20,204 bases of DNA from Zoogloea sp041911615 (GTDB taxonomy: Bacteria; Pseudomonadota; Gammaproteobacteria; Burkholderiales; Rhodocyclaceae), in NCBI RefSeq assembly GCF_041911615.1, contig NZ_JAYROR010000061.1:1-20204 (forward strand). Direction: 5' to 3'. Of the stretch, positions 13,856 to 20,204 are shown piece after piece (the first letter of the stretch is position 1; each line of letters starts with the position of its first letter). Both the position numbers and the translations under genes were made by a program. The notes under the pieces were generated by a model that saw nothing but the letters and a program-made list of their open reading frames with translations, was not told the origin of the DNA and did no database searches.

Positions 13856-15031
13856 ATGACCCACTTTCAATGGGACGACCCCCTGCTCCTCGACCAGCAG
13901 CTCACCGACGAAGAGCGGATGATCCGCGACACCGCCTACGCCTACTGCCAGGAGCGCCTCGCCCCCCGCGTGCTGGAGGCCTTCCGCAACGAGCACACCG
14001 ACCTCGCCATCTTCCGCGAGATGGGCGAACTGGGCCTGCTGGGCCCCACCATCCCCGAGCAATACGGCGGCGCCGGCCTCAACTACGTGAGCTACGGGCT
14101 GATCGCCCGGGAAGTCGAACGTGTCGACTCCGGCTACCGCTCGATGATGAGCGTGCAGAGCTCGCTGGTGATGGTGCCGATCAATGAGTTCGGCAACGAA
14201 GCCACCAAACAGAAATACCTGCCCAAGCTCGCCAGCGGCGAATGGATCGGCTGCTTTGGCCTCACCGAGCCCAACCACGGCTCCGACCCCGGCAGCATGA
14301 TTACCCGTGCCCGCAAGGTGGACGGCGGCTACAGCATTTCGGGCAGCAAGATGTGGATCACCAACAGCCCGGTGGCCGACGTGTTCGTGGTGTGGGCCAA
14401 GGACGACGAAGGCAAGATCCGCGGCTTCGTGCTGGAAAAAGGCTGGAAAGGGCTGTCGGCGCCGGCGATCCACGGCAAGGTCGGCCTGCGCGCCTCGATC
14501 ACCGGCGAGATCGTGATGGACGAGGTTTTCTGCCCCGAGGAAAACGCCTTCCCCGACGTGCGCGGCCTGAAAGGCCCATTCACCTGCCTCAACTCCGCCC
14601 GCTACGGCATCGCCTGGGGCGCGCTGGGTGCGGCGGAAGATTGCTGGCACCGCGCCCGCCAGTACGTGCTCGATCGCAAGCAGTTCGGCCGCCCGCTGGC
14701 CGCCAACCAGCTCATCCAGAAAAAGCTCGCCGACATGCAGACCGAGATCACGCTGGGCCTGCAGGGCTGCCTGCGGCTGGGGCGGATGAAGGACGAGCAC
14801 ATCGCCGCGGTGGAGATCACCTCGATCATGAAGCGCAACTCCTGCGGCAAGTCGCTGGAGATCGCCCGCCTGGCGCGCGACATGATGGGCGGCAACGGCA
14901 TCTCCGACGAGTTCGGCGTGGCGCGTCATCTGGTGAATCTCGAGGTGGTGAACACCTACGAAGGCACCCACGACATCCACGCGCTGATCCTCGGCCGCGC
15001 CCAGACCGGCATCGCCGCCTTCGGCAACTGA
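13856..15031 (+). CDS. gcdH: Glutaryl-CoA dehydrogenase, decarboxylating, 391 aa
   Basis: Oxidises and decarboxylates glutaryl-CoA to crotonyl-CoA and CO2, with ETF as acceptor; this is the exit of the pimeloyl-CoA branch. Hallmarks are FGLTEPNHGSDPGSM (134-148), the signature SGYRSMMSVQSSLVM (92-106), and the catalytic Glu369 in TYEGTHDIHALILGRAQTG. The residues that bind the substrate's distal carboxylate in human GCDH (Glu87, Arg94, Ser95) are matched by Glu88, Arg95 and Ser96, so it should decarboxylate rather than be of the non-decarboxylating type found in some strict anaerobes. The ATG at 13856 is preceded by AAAAAGGACG. It lies between the acyl-CoA dehydrogenase and the ABC ATPase genes, at 26 and 28 nt. 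The identification is strong. Confidence 0.95.
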   Translation: MTHFQWDDPLLLDQQLTDEERMIRDTAYAYCQERLAPRVLEAFRNEHTDLAIFREMGELGLLGPTIPEQYGGAGLNYVSYGLIAREVERVDSGYRSMMSVQSSLVMVPINEFGNEATKQKYLPKLASGEWIGCFGLTEPNHGSDPGSMITRARKVDGGYSISGSKMWITNSPVADVFVVWAKDDEGKIRGFVLEKGWKGLSAPAIHGKVGLRASITGEIVMDEVFCPEENAFPDVRGLKGPFTCLNSARYGIAWGALGAAEDCWHRARQYVLDRKQFGRPLAANQLIQKKLADMQTEITLGLQGCLRLGRMKDEHIAAVEITSIMKRNSCGKSLEIARLARDMMGGNGISDEFGVARHLVNLEVVNTYEGTHDIHALILGRAQTGIAAFGN

Positions 15032-15059
15032 GCCCGCCCACCCCGACGGAGCCCGCCGA

Positions 15060-15863
15060 ATGACCGGACCGACCCCCAGCCCCGCCGCCCCGGACGCGGA
15101 AATCGTTCTCGAGACCCACGGTCTCGTGAAGGAATTCCGCGGCTTCGTGGCCGTGAATGGCGTGGATCTGCAGATCCGCAAAGGCCACATCCACGCCCTG
15201 ATCGGCCCCAACGGCGCCGGCAAGACCACCTGCTTCAACCTGCTCACCAAGTTCCTCGCGCCAAGCCGCGGCAGCATCCGCTTCAAGGGTGAGGACATCA
15301 CCCGCAGCAGCCCCCAGCAGATCGCCCGGATGGGGCTGGTCCGGTCGTTCCAGATATCGGCGGTGTTCCCGCACCTTTCGGTGCTGGAGAACGTGCGCAT
15401 CCCGCTGCAGCGCAAGCTCGGCACCAGCTTCCACTTCTGGAAGAGCGGCCGCAGCCTCGACTGCCTCAACGACAAGGCGATGGAAATCCTGGCCCTCGTC
15501 GGCCTCGAGCGCTTTGCCCGGATGGTCGCCGTCGAGCTGCCCTACGGCCGCAAGCGGGCGCTGGAGATCGCCACCACCCTGGCGCTGGAGCCCGAGATGC
15601 TGCTCCTCGACGAACCCACCCAGGGCATGGGCCACGAGGACGTGGACCGGGTGATGCAGCTCATCAAGGCGGTATCCAATGGGCGCACGGTGCTGATGGT
15701 CGAGCACAACATGAAGGTCGTCTCCGGCATCTGCGACGCCATCACCGTGCTCGCCCGGGGCGCCGTGCTGGCCCAGGGCGACTACGCCAGCGTGTCGCGC
15801 AACCCGGCGGTGATTGAGGCCTACATGGGCAGCGAGGCCGCCCACGCGGCGGGAGGGCTCTGA
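15060..15863 (+). CDS. ABC transporter ATP-binding protein, LivG type, 267 aa
   Basis: Cytoplasmic ATPase of a HAAT-family importer. Walker A is GPNGAGKTT (49-57) with Lys55, the Q-loop is RSFQIS with Gln98, the signature is ELPYGRKR (159-166, a usual LivG-type variant of LSGGQ), Walker B is LLLDEP (181-186) and the switch is His216 (VEHNM). All catalytic residues are therefore intact. An N-terminal extension of about 12 residues is rich in Pro and Ala. The ATG at 15060 follows GGAG by 8 nt and comes 28 nt after gcdH; the stop codon is one base before the start of the second ATPase gene. It should pair with that protein and the two permeases to import the ligand of the binding protein encoded at 7546-8814. 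Confidence 0.93.
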   Translation: MTGPTPSPAAPDAEIVLETHGLVKEFRGFVAVNGVDLQIRKGHIHALIGPNGAGKTTCFNLLTKFLAPSRGSIRFKGEDITRSSPQQIARMGLVRSFQISAVFPHLSVLENVRIPLQRKLGTSFHFWKSGRSLDCLNDKAMEILALVGLERFARMVAVELPYGRKRALEIATTLALEPEMLLLDEPTQGMGHEDVDRVMQLIKAVSNGRTVLMVEHNMKVVSGICDAITVLARGAVLAQGDYASVSRNPAVIEAYMGSEAAHAAGGL

Positions 15864-15864
15864 G

Positions 15865-16623
15865 ATGAACCAAGCTTTGTTCAGCCCCGTCGCCGTGCCC
15901 GATGCCCACGCCACCGCCCACGCCACCGAATACCTGCGCGTCTCGAGCCTGCACGCCTTCTACGGCGAATCCCACGTGCTGCACGGCATGGACTTCACCG
16001 TGCGACGCGGCGAATGCGTGGCGCTGCTGGGCCGCAACGGCTCCGGTCGCACCACCACCCTACGCGCCATCATGGGCCTCACCGGCAAGCGTACCGGCTC
16101 GATCATGATCAACGGCCGCGAGGCGGTCGATCTGCCACCCCACAGGATCGCCCAGCTCGGCGTGGGCTATTGCCCCGAGGAGCGCGGCATCTACGCCGGC
16201 CTCAGCTGCGAGGAAAACCTGCTGCTGCCGCCCCTGGTGGGCAGCGGTGGGATGAGCGTCGACGAGCTGTACGCGATGTTCCCCAACCTCGCCGAACGTC
16301 GCCACAGCCCTGGCACCAAGATGTCCGGCGGCGAACAGCAGATGCTGGCGATGGCCCGCATCCTGCGCACCGGCGCGCGGCTGCTGCTGCTCGACGAGAT
16401 CTCGGAAGGCCTGGCGCCGGTAATCGTCCAGCGCCTCGCCGAGATCATCGCGACGCTCAAGGCGCGGGGTTTCACGATCCTGCTGGTGGAGCAGAACTTC
16501 CGCTTCGCCGCGCCCCTGGCCGACCGCCTGTTCGTCGTCGAACACGGGCAGGTGGTGGCCGAGATCGCGCAGCACGAGCTCCAGGAAAAGCAGGCCTTCC
16601 TGCAAGAGGCACTGGGCGTATGA
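15865..16623 (+). CDS. ABC transporter ATP-binding protein, LivF type, with Arg in Walker A, 252 aa
   Basis: Second ATPase of the HAAT importer. Walker A reads GRNGSGRTT (56-64), with Arg62 (CGC at 16048-16050) in place of the almost invariant Lys that contacts the ATP phosphates. The rest is normal: signature MSGGEQ (153-158), Walker B LLLLDEISEG (173-182) with Asp177 and Glu178, and VEQNF (208-212), where Gln replaces the switch His as is common in LivF proteins. The first 20 residues form an Ala/His-rich extension. The ATG at 15865 is chosen because it starts one base after the LivG-type stop and has GGGAGGG upstream; longer in-frame starts would read through the preceding gene. If Arg62 weakens ATP hydrolysis, the LivG-type partner may carry most of the work. 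Confidence 0.93.
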   Translation: MNQALFSPVAVPDAHATAHATEYLRVSSLHAFYGESHVLHGMDFTVRRGECVALLGRNGSGRTTTLRAIMGLTGKRTGSIMINGREAVDLPPHRIAQLGVGYCPEERGIYAGLSCEENLLLPPLVGSGGMSVDELYAMFPNLAERRHSPGTKMSGGEQQMLAMARILRTGARLLLLDEISEGLAPVIVQRLAEIIATLKARGFTILLVEQNFRFAAPLADRLFVVEHGQVVAEIAQHELQEKQAFLQEALGV

Positions 16624-16801
16624 CGGCGGTCCTCCTCTCCCGCCGCCTGCGCTTGCCTCGGCCTGCATTCTCCACTCGGCCCCCGTTGGCCGTCGGGCAG
16701 GGCGCCGGCCCCGCTGTCGTGTTCATCCGGGGCTGCGCTGACCACCCGCCCGGATGGCAGCGGCAGCCCGCGTCCTGCCATCTTTTTCGGAGTCTCCGCC
16801 C
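16624..16801. other. 178-bp gap inside the transporter genes
   Basis: No ORF of substance or promoter is evident. CGGCGG (16624-16629) and CCGCCG (16640-16645) can form a hairpin immediately after the LivF-type stop codon, without a T-tract. GGAG at 16789-16792 serves the permease gene downstream. The gap separates the ATPase pair from the permease pair and may set different expression levels. Confidence 0.35.
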
Positions 16802-17689
16802 ATGAACGAAATCTTCGGTGTGCCTGTGCCGGCACTCCTTGGCCAGCTCACCCTCGGGCTGGTCAATGGCTCCTTCTACGCCCTGCTGAGCCTCGGCCTC
16901 GCGGTCATCTTCGGCATGCTGCACATCATCAATTTCTCCCACGGCGCCTGCTACATGATGGGCGCGATGTTCACCTGGATGGCGCTGGAATACCTCGGGC
17001 TGGGCTACTGGTGGGCGCTGCTGCTGGTGCCGCTGGGCGTGGCGGTGATCGGCATCGTGCTCGAACGCCTGCTGCTGCGCCGGCTGTATCGCTTCGACTA
17101 CCTCTACGCGCTGCTCCTCACCTTCGGCATCGCGCTGATGATCGAGGGCGGCTTCCGGCAGGCCTTCGGCGTGGCCGGTCAGCCCTACGCCATCCCCGAG
17201 GCGCTGGCCGGCGCCTTCGACCTGGGCTTCATGATGCTGCCGCGCTACCGGGCGTGGGTCATCGTGGTGTCGCTCGCGGTGTGCCTGTTCACGTGGTTCA
17301 TGATCGAGAAGACCCGGCTCGGCGCCTACCTGCGCGCCGCCACCGAGAACCCGCGGCTCACCCAGGCTTTCGGCATCAACGTGCCGCTGATGGTGATGCT
17401 CACCTACGGCTTCGGCGTGGGGCTGGCGGGGCTGGCGGGCGTGCTTGCCGCGCCCACCGCCCAGGTGGGGCCGCTGATGGGCAGCAACCTGATCATCGTG
17501 GTCTTTGCGGTGGTGGTGATCGGCGGCATGGGCTCGATCCTCGGTTCGGTACTCACCGGGCTGGGGCTGGGTGTGGTGGAAGGGCTCACCAAGGTCTTCT
17601 ACCCCGAGGCCAGCGCCGTCGTCGTGTTCGTGATCATGGCCGTCGTCCTGTGGTTCCGGCCGGCCGGGCTTTTCGGAAAGGAAGCATGA
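16802..17689 (+). CDS. ABC transporter permease, LivH type, 295 aa
   Basis: Inner-membrane permease with about eight hydrophobic segments. The family block GMLHIINFSHGACYMMGA occurs in the N-terminal third. The later LGAYLRAATENPRLTQAFGI is the cytoplasmic loop that meets the ATPases, followed by VVVIGGMGSILGSVLTG. The length matches LivH proteins. The ATG at 16802 has GGAG nine bases upstream; an in-frame start further left would add a soluble Ala/Arg tail and is rejected. The stop TGA overlaps the ATG of the next permease gene (TGATG), showing translational coupling. Together with that permease it forms the membrane channel for the acid recognised by the binding protein. Confidence 0.93.
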   Translation: MNEIFGVPVPALLGQLTLGLVNGSFYALLSLGLAVIFGMLHIINFSHGACYMMGAMFTWMALEYLGLGYWWALLLVPLGVAVIGIVLERLLLRRLYRFDYLYALLLTFGIALMIEGGFRQAFGVAGQPYAIPEALAGAFDLGFMMLPRYRAWVIVVSLAVCLFTWFMIEKTRLGAYLRAATENPRLTQAFGINVPLMVMLTYGFGVGLAGLAGVLAAPTAQVGPLMGSNLIIVVFAVVVIGGMGSILGSVLTGLGLGVVEGLTKVFYPEASAVVVFVIMAVVLWFRPAGLFGKEA

Positions 17690-18630
17690 TGAATCCGCAA
17701 CGTCTTCCGCTGGGTTATCTCGCGCTGCTGGCGGCGCTCCTCGTCGCGCCGGCGCTGGTCTATCCGGTGCTCGTCATGAAGGTGCTGTGCTTCGCGGTGT
17801 TCGCCTGCGCCTTCAACCTGCTGCTGGGCTACACGGGCCTTCTGTCCTTCGGACATGCGGCCTTCCTGGGCGGGGCGGCTTATCTCACCGCCCACGCGCT
17901 CAAGGTGTGGGCGGTGCCGACCCTCGTCGGGCTGGCCCTGGGCACGCTGGGCGCGGCGGCCCTGGGCTGGGTGGTGGGCAGCCTCGCCATCCGCCGGCAG
18001 GGCATCTACTTCGCGATGAGCACGCTGGCGCTGGCCCAGCTGGTGTTCTTCCTGTTCCTGAAGAGCGAATTCACCGGCGGCGAGGACGGCCTGCAGGGCG
18101 TTCCGCGCGGGAGCGTGCTGGGCTTCGACCTGTCGTCCGACACCCACCTGTATTACCTGGTGCTGGCGGTGGCGGCCGGGGCGTTCTGGCTGATCCATCG
18201 CAGCATCCACTCGCCCTTCGGGCAGATCCTCAAGGCCATCCGCGAGAACGAGCCCCGCGCCATCTCCCTGGGCTACGACGTGGATCGCTACAAGCTGCTG
18301 GCCTTCGTGCTGTCGGCGGCGGTGAGCGGGCTGGCTGGCGCGCTGAAGACCCTGGTGTTCAGCTTCGCGACGCTCTCCGACGCCCACTGGCACACCTCCG
18401 GCGAGGTGGTGCTGATGACCCTGCTCGGTGGCGTCGGCACGGTGCTCGGCCCGGTAGTCGGCGCCACGGTGATCGTCACCCTGCAGAACGAGCTGGCCGA
18501 CAAGGTCGGGTCGATGGTCACGGTCATCACGGGCTTCATCTTCGCCGCCTGCGTGCTCGCCTTCCGCCGCGGGCTGGTGGGCGAGGCCATCGCCCTGTAC
18601 CGCCGCATGATCGGCGAGAAGGTGCGCTGA
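17689..18630 (+). CDS. ABC transporter permease, LivM type, 313 aa
   Basis: Second permease of the HAAT importer, with about eight to ten hydrophobic segments. The LivM-family block GYTGLLSFGHAAFLGGAAYL is near residues 45-64, and the ATPase-contact loop LKAIRENEPRAISLGYDVDR and LLGGVGTVLGPVVGA follow in the usual order. Two adjacent ATGs (17686 and 17689) are in frame; the second is chosen because it lies at a better distance from GGAAAGGA and overlaps the LivH-type stop codon in a TGATG. The C-terminus ends in a basic cytoplasmic tail. It is followed after 57 nt by etfB, so transport and electron-transfer genes share one transcript. Confidence 0.92.
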   Translation: MNPQRLPLGYLALLAALLVAPALVYPVLVMKVLCFAVFACAFNLLLGYTGLLSFGHAAFLGGAAYLTAHALKVWAVPTLVGLALGTLGAAALGWVVGSLAIRRQGIYFAMSTLALAQLVFFLFLKSEFTGGEDGLQGVPRGSVLGFDLSSDTHLYYLVLAVAAGAFWLIHRSIHSPFGQILKAIRENEPRAISLGYDVDRYKLLAFVLSAAVSGLAGALKTLVFSFATLSDAHWHTSGEVVLMTLLGGVGTVLGPVVGATVIVTLQNELADKVGSMVTVITGFIFAACVLAFRRGLVGEAIALYRRMIGEKVR

Positions 18631-18687
18631 GCCCCCGCCACGACCCGAACCCGCGATCCAACCCCACACCGACAAGGAACCCATCCC

Positions 18688-19437
18688 ATGAAGATTCTCG
18701 TACCCATCAAGCGGGTCGTCGATTACAACGTCAAGATCCGCGTCAAGGCCGACCAGAGCGGCGTCGAGCTGGCCAACGTCAAGATGGCCATGAACCCCTT
18801 CGACGAGATCGCCGTTGAAGAAGCCGTGCGCCTGAAGGAAGCCGGCACCGCCACCGAGGTGGTGGCCGTCTCCGCCGGCGTCGCCCAGTGCCAGGAAACC
18901 CTGCGCACCGCCATGGCCATCGGCGCCGACCGCGGCATCCTCGTCGAATCCGACGCCGACCTGCAGCCGCTGGCCGTCGCCAAGCTGCTCAAGGCCATCG
19001 TGGCCAAGGAACAGCCCAAGCTGGTGATCCTCGGCAAGCAGGCCATCGACGACGACGCCAACCAGACCGGCCAGATGCTCGCCGCGCTGCTCGGCTGGCC
19101 CCAGGCCACCTTCGCCTCCAAGGTCGAGGTGAGCGGCGACGGCGTGCGCGTGACCCGCGAGATCGACGGTGGCCTCGAAACCCTGGTCCTGCCGCTGCCG
19201 GCGGTCATCACCACCGACCTGCGCCTGAACGAGCCGCGCTACGCCACGCTGCCCAACATCATGAAGGCCAAGAAGAAGCCGCTCGACACCGTCAAGCCAG
19301 CCGACCTGGGCGTCGATGTCGGCCCGCGCCTCACCACCCTCAAGGTCGTCGAGCCCGCCGCCCGCAGCGCCGGCGTCAAGGTGGCCGACGTGGCCCAGCT
19401 GATCGACAAGCTGAAGAACGAAGCCAAGGTGCTGTAA
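18688..19437 (+). CDS. etfB: Electron transfer flavoprotein, beta subunit, 249 aa
   Basis: Small subunit of the FAD/AMP electron carrier that takes electrons from acyl-CoA dehydrogenases. The N-terminus MKILVPIKRVVDYNVKI, the AMP-site segment MNPFDEIAVEEA (35-46), GKQAIDDDANQTGQM (116-130) and the ETF-beta signature around residues 157-176 (REIDGGLETLVLPLPAVIT) are all present. The docking loop RYATLPNIMKAKKK (184-197) that grips partner dehydrogenases is intact. It resembles ordinary non-bifurcating ETF from proteobacteria. The ATG at 18688 has AAGGA upstream. Placed with three acyl-CoA dehydrogenase genes, it is probably a dedicated ETF for AliB, the pimeloyl-CoA enzyme and GcdH. etfA follows after a palindromic repeat. 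Confidence 0.95.
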   Translation: MKILVPIKRVVDYNVKIRVKADQSGVELANVKMAMNPFDEIAVEEAVRLKEAGTATEVVAVSAGVAQCQETLRTAMAIGADRGILVESDADLQPLAVAKLLKAIVAKEQPKLVILGKQAIDDDANQTGQMLAALLGWPQATFASKVEVSGDGVRVTREIDGGLETLVLPLPAVITTDLRLNEPRYATLPNIMKAKKKPLDTVKPADLGVDVGPRLTTLKVVEPAARSAGVKVADVAQLIDKLKNEAKVL

Positions 19438-19443
19438 GCGCCC

Positions 19444-19512
19444 TGTAGGGGCGAATTCATTCGCCCGCGGACTTCGACTGACCGACTGAGGGCGAATGAA
19501 TTCGCCCCTACA
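19444..19512. repeat. Intact palindromic intergenic repeat between etfB and etfA
   Basis: A perfect 23-bp inverted repeat: left arm 19444-19466 starting TGTAGGGGCGAATTC, right arm 19490-19512 ending GAATTCGCCCCTACA, with a 23-nt loop. It begins 6 nt after the etfB stop and ends 18 nt before the etfA start, leaving the etfA ribosome binding site free. The form is that of a dispersed REP/MITE-like element; a degenerate copy lies at 12584-12650. Confidence 0.85.
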
Positions 19513-19530
19513 AAACCGGAGACACAGAAC

Positions 19531-20204
19531 ATGCCCATCCTCGTCATCGCCGAACACGACAACGTTGGCCTCAAGGCCGCCACCCTCAACACCGTTTCCG
19601 CCGCCACCAAACTGGGCGCCGACATCGAAGTGCTGGTCGCCGGCAGCAACTGCGGCGCCGCCGCCGAAGCCGCCGCCAAGCTGGCGGGCGTCGCCAAGGT
19701 CAAGGTGGCCGATGCCGCCGCCTACTTTGATCAGGGCGCCGAGAACCTCGCCGCACTGCTGGTCGACGTGGTCAAGGCCGGCGGCTACAGCCACGTGCTC
19801 GCCCCCGCCACCACCTTCGGCAAGAACGTCCTGCCGCGCGTCGCCGCGCTGCTGGATGTCGCCCAGATCTCCGACATCGTCGCCATCGAGTCGGCCGACA
19901 CCTTCGTGCGCCCGATCTACGCCGGCAACGCGCTGGCCACCGTCAAGTCGTCCGACGCGGTGAAGATCATCACCGTGCGCACCACCGCCTTCGACGCCGT
20001 CGCCGAGGGTGGCAGCGCCGCGATCGAAGCGGTCGCCGCCGGCCCGGATCTGGCCCAGAGCCAGCTGGTCGGCCGCGAGCTCACCAAGTCGGCCCGCCCG
20101 GAGCTGGGCGCCGCCAAGATCATCGTCTCGGGCGGCCGTGGCCTGGGCAGCGGCGATGCCTACCGCGCCACCCTCGAACCGCTGGCCGACAAGCTCGGCG
20201 CCGC
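19531..20204 (+). CDS. etfA: Electron transfer flavoprotein, alpha subunit (3' end cut by the window)
   Basis: The first 224 residues of the FAD-binding subunit are visible and the frame runs off the right edge. The N-terminal domain starts MPILVIAEHDN and includes the conserved ATTFGKNVLPRVAALLDV (93-110), SDIVAIE and the Arg-Pro-Ile-Tyr-Ala-Gly block (127-132). The linker to the FAD domain begins at SGGRGLGSGDAY (200-211), which in family members is followed by the FAD-binding fold, here mostly outside the window. The ATG at 19531 has GGAG twelve bases upstream. It pairs with etfB just before it, from which it is separated by an inverted-repeat element. Confidence 0.95.
   Translation, partial: MPILVIAEHDNVGLKAATLNTVSAATKLGADIEVLVAGSNCGAAAEAAAKLAGVAKVKVADAAAYFDQGAENLAALLVDVVKAGGYSHVLAPATTFGKNVLPRVAALLDVAQISDIVAIESADTFVRPIYAGNALATVKSSDAVKIITVRTTAFDAVAEGGSAAIEAVAAGPDLAQSQLVGRELTKSARPELGAAKIIVSGGRGLGSGDAYRATLEPLADKLGA

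Noticed and set aside
15534..15560. ABC signature ELPYGRKR in the LivG-type ATPase as a degenerate motif
   Set aside because: LivG-type proteins often have LSYGQQR-like rather than LSGGQ signatures, so this is within the family range; only the Walker A change in the other ATPase is odd.
17599..19794. About 730-codon open frame on the minus strand across the LivM-type permease, etfB and the start of etfA
   Set aside because: It spans two well-defined genes and an inverted repeat; part of its translation (RGEFIRPQ and NEFAPT) is just the palindromic repeat read through.
1..20204. CRISPR arrays, tRNA or rRNA genes, transposases or integrases
   Set aside because: No regularly spaced repeats, cloverleaf-like sequences or transposase motifs were seen; the only repeats are the palindromic intergenic elements and short dyads.

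Overview
The window is a 20.2 kb piece of a GC-rich Gram-negative chromosome. Porin, ETF and ABC-transporter types and the sequence style suggest a betaproteobacterium of the Thauera/Azoarcus/Aromatoleum group (Rhodocyclales); this placement is inference, since no rRNA or other marker is present. Its core is an almost complete gene set for catabolism of cyclohexanecarboxylate (CHC), built from Rhodopseudomonas palustris-type ali/bad enzymes and carrying its own transport and electron-transfer genes.

Left flank (1-3667), apparently unrelated: the 3' end of an unrecognised gene overlapping an alpha/beta hydrolase, then a TauE/SafE-type membrane permease divergent from a LysR regulator, with a 19-bp dyad between the last two.

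Core, minus strand (3668-8814): a four-gene unit transcribed leftward in the order periplasmic binding protein, CHC-CoA ligase (aliA), cyclohex-1-ene-1-carboxyl-CoA hydratase (badK), porin. A 301-bp AT-rich control region (8815-9115) separates it from the divergent aliB (CHC-CoA dehydrogenase). That region holds a convincing sigma70 promoter for aliB, the same 14-mer in opposite orientation at the -35 region of both divergent promoters, and several dyads, one of them lying over the aliB -10. aliB converges on a MarR-family regulator (badR) with only 6 bp between the stop codons.

Core, plus strand (10844-20204): a long co-directional set of badH (2-hydroxy-CHC-CoA dehydrogenase), badI (ring-cleaving 2-oxo-CHC-CoA hydrolase), an acyl-CoA dehydrogenase probably acting on pimeloyl-CoA, gcdH (decarboxylating glutaryl-CoA dehydrogenase), two ATPases and two permeases of a branched-chain-amino-acid-type (HAAT) ABC transporter, then etfB and a truncated etfA.

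Predicted working: porin and ABC system import the acid; AliA activates it; AliB, BadK, BadH and BadI convert it to pimeloyl-CoA; the acyl-CoA dehydrogenase and GcdH act in the lower pathway to crotonyl-CoA; ETF collects electrons from the three dehydrogenases. A hydratase, hydroxyacyl-CoA dehydrogenase and thiolase for pimeloyl-CoA, and ETF:quinone oxidoreductase, are not in the window. Notable oddities are an Arg for Lys in the Walker A motif of one ATPase, Asp for the usual catalytic Glu in AliB, and palindromic repeat elements inside the long operon at the badH-badI, badI-dehydrogenase and etfB-etfA junctions. I see no rRNA, tRNA, CRISPR array, transposase or integrase.
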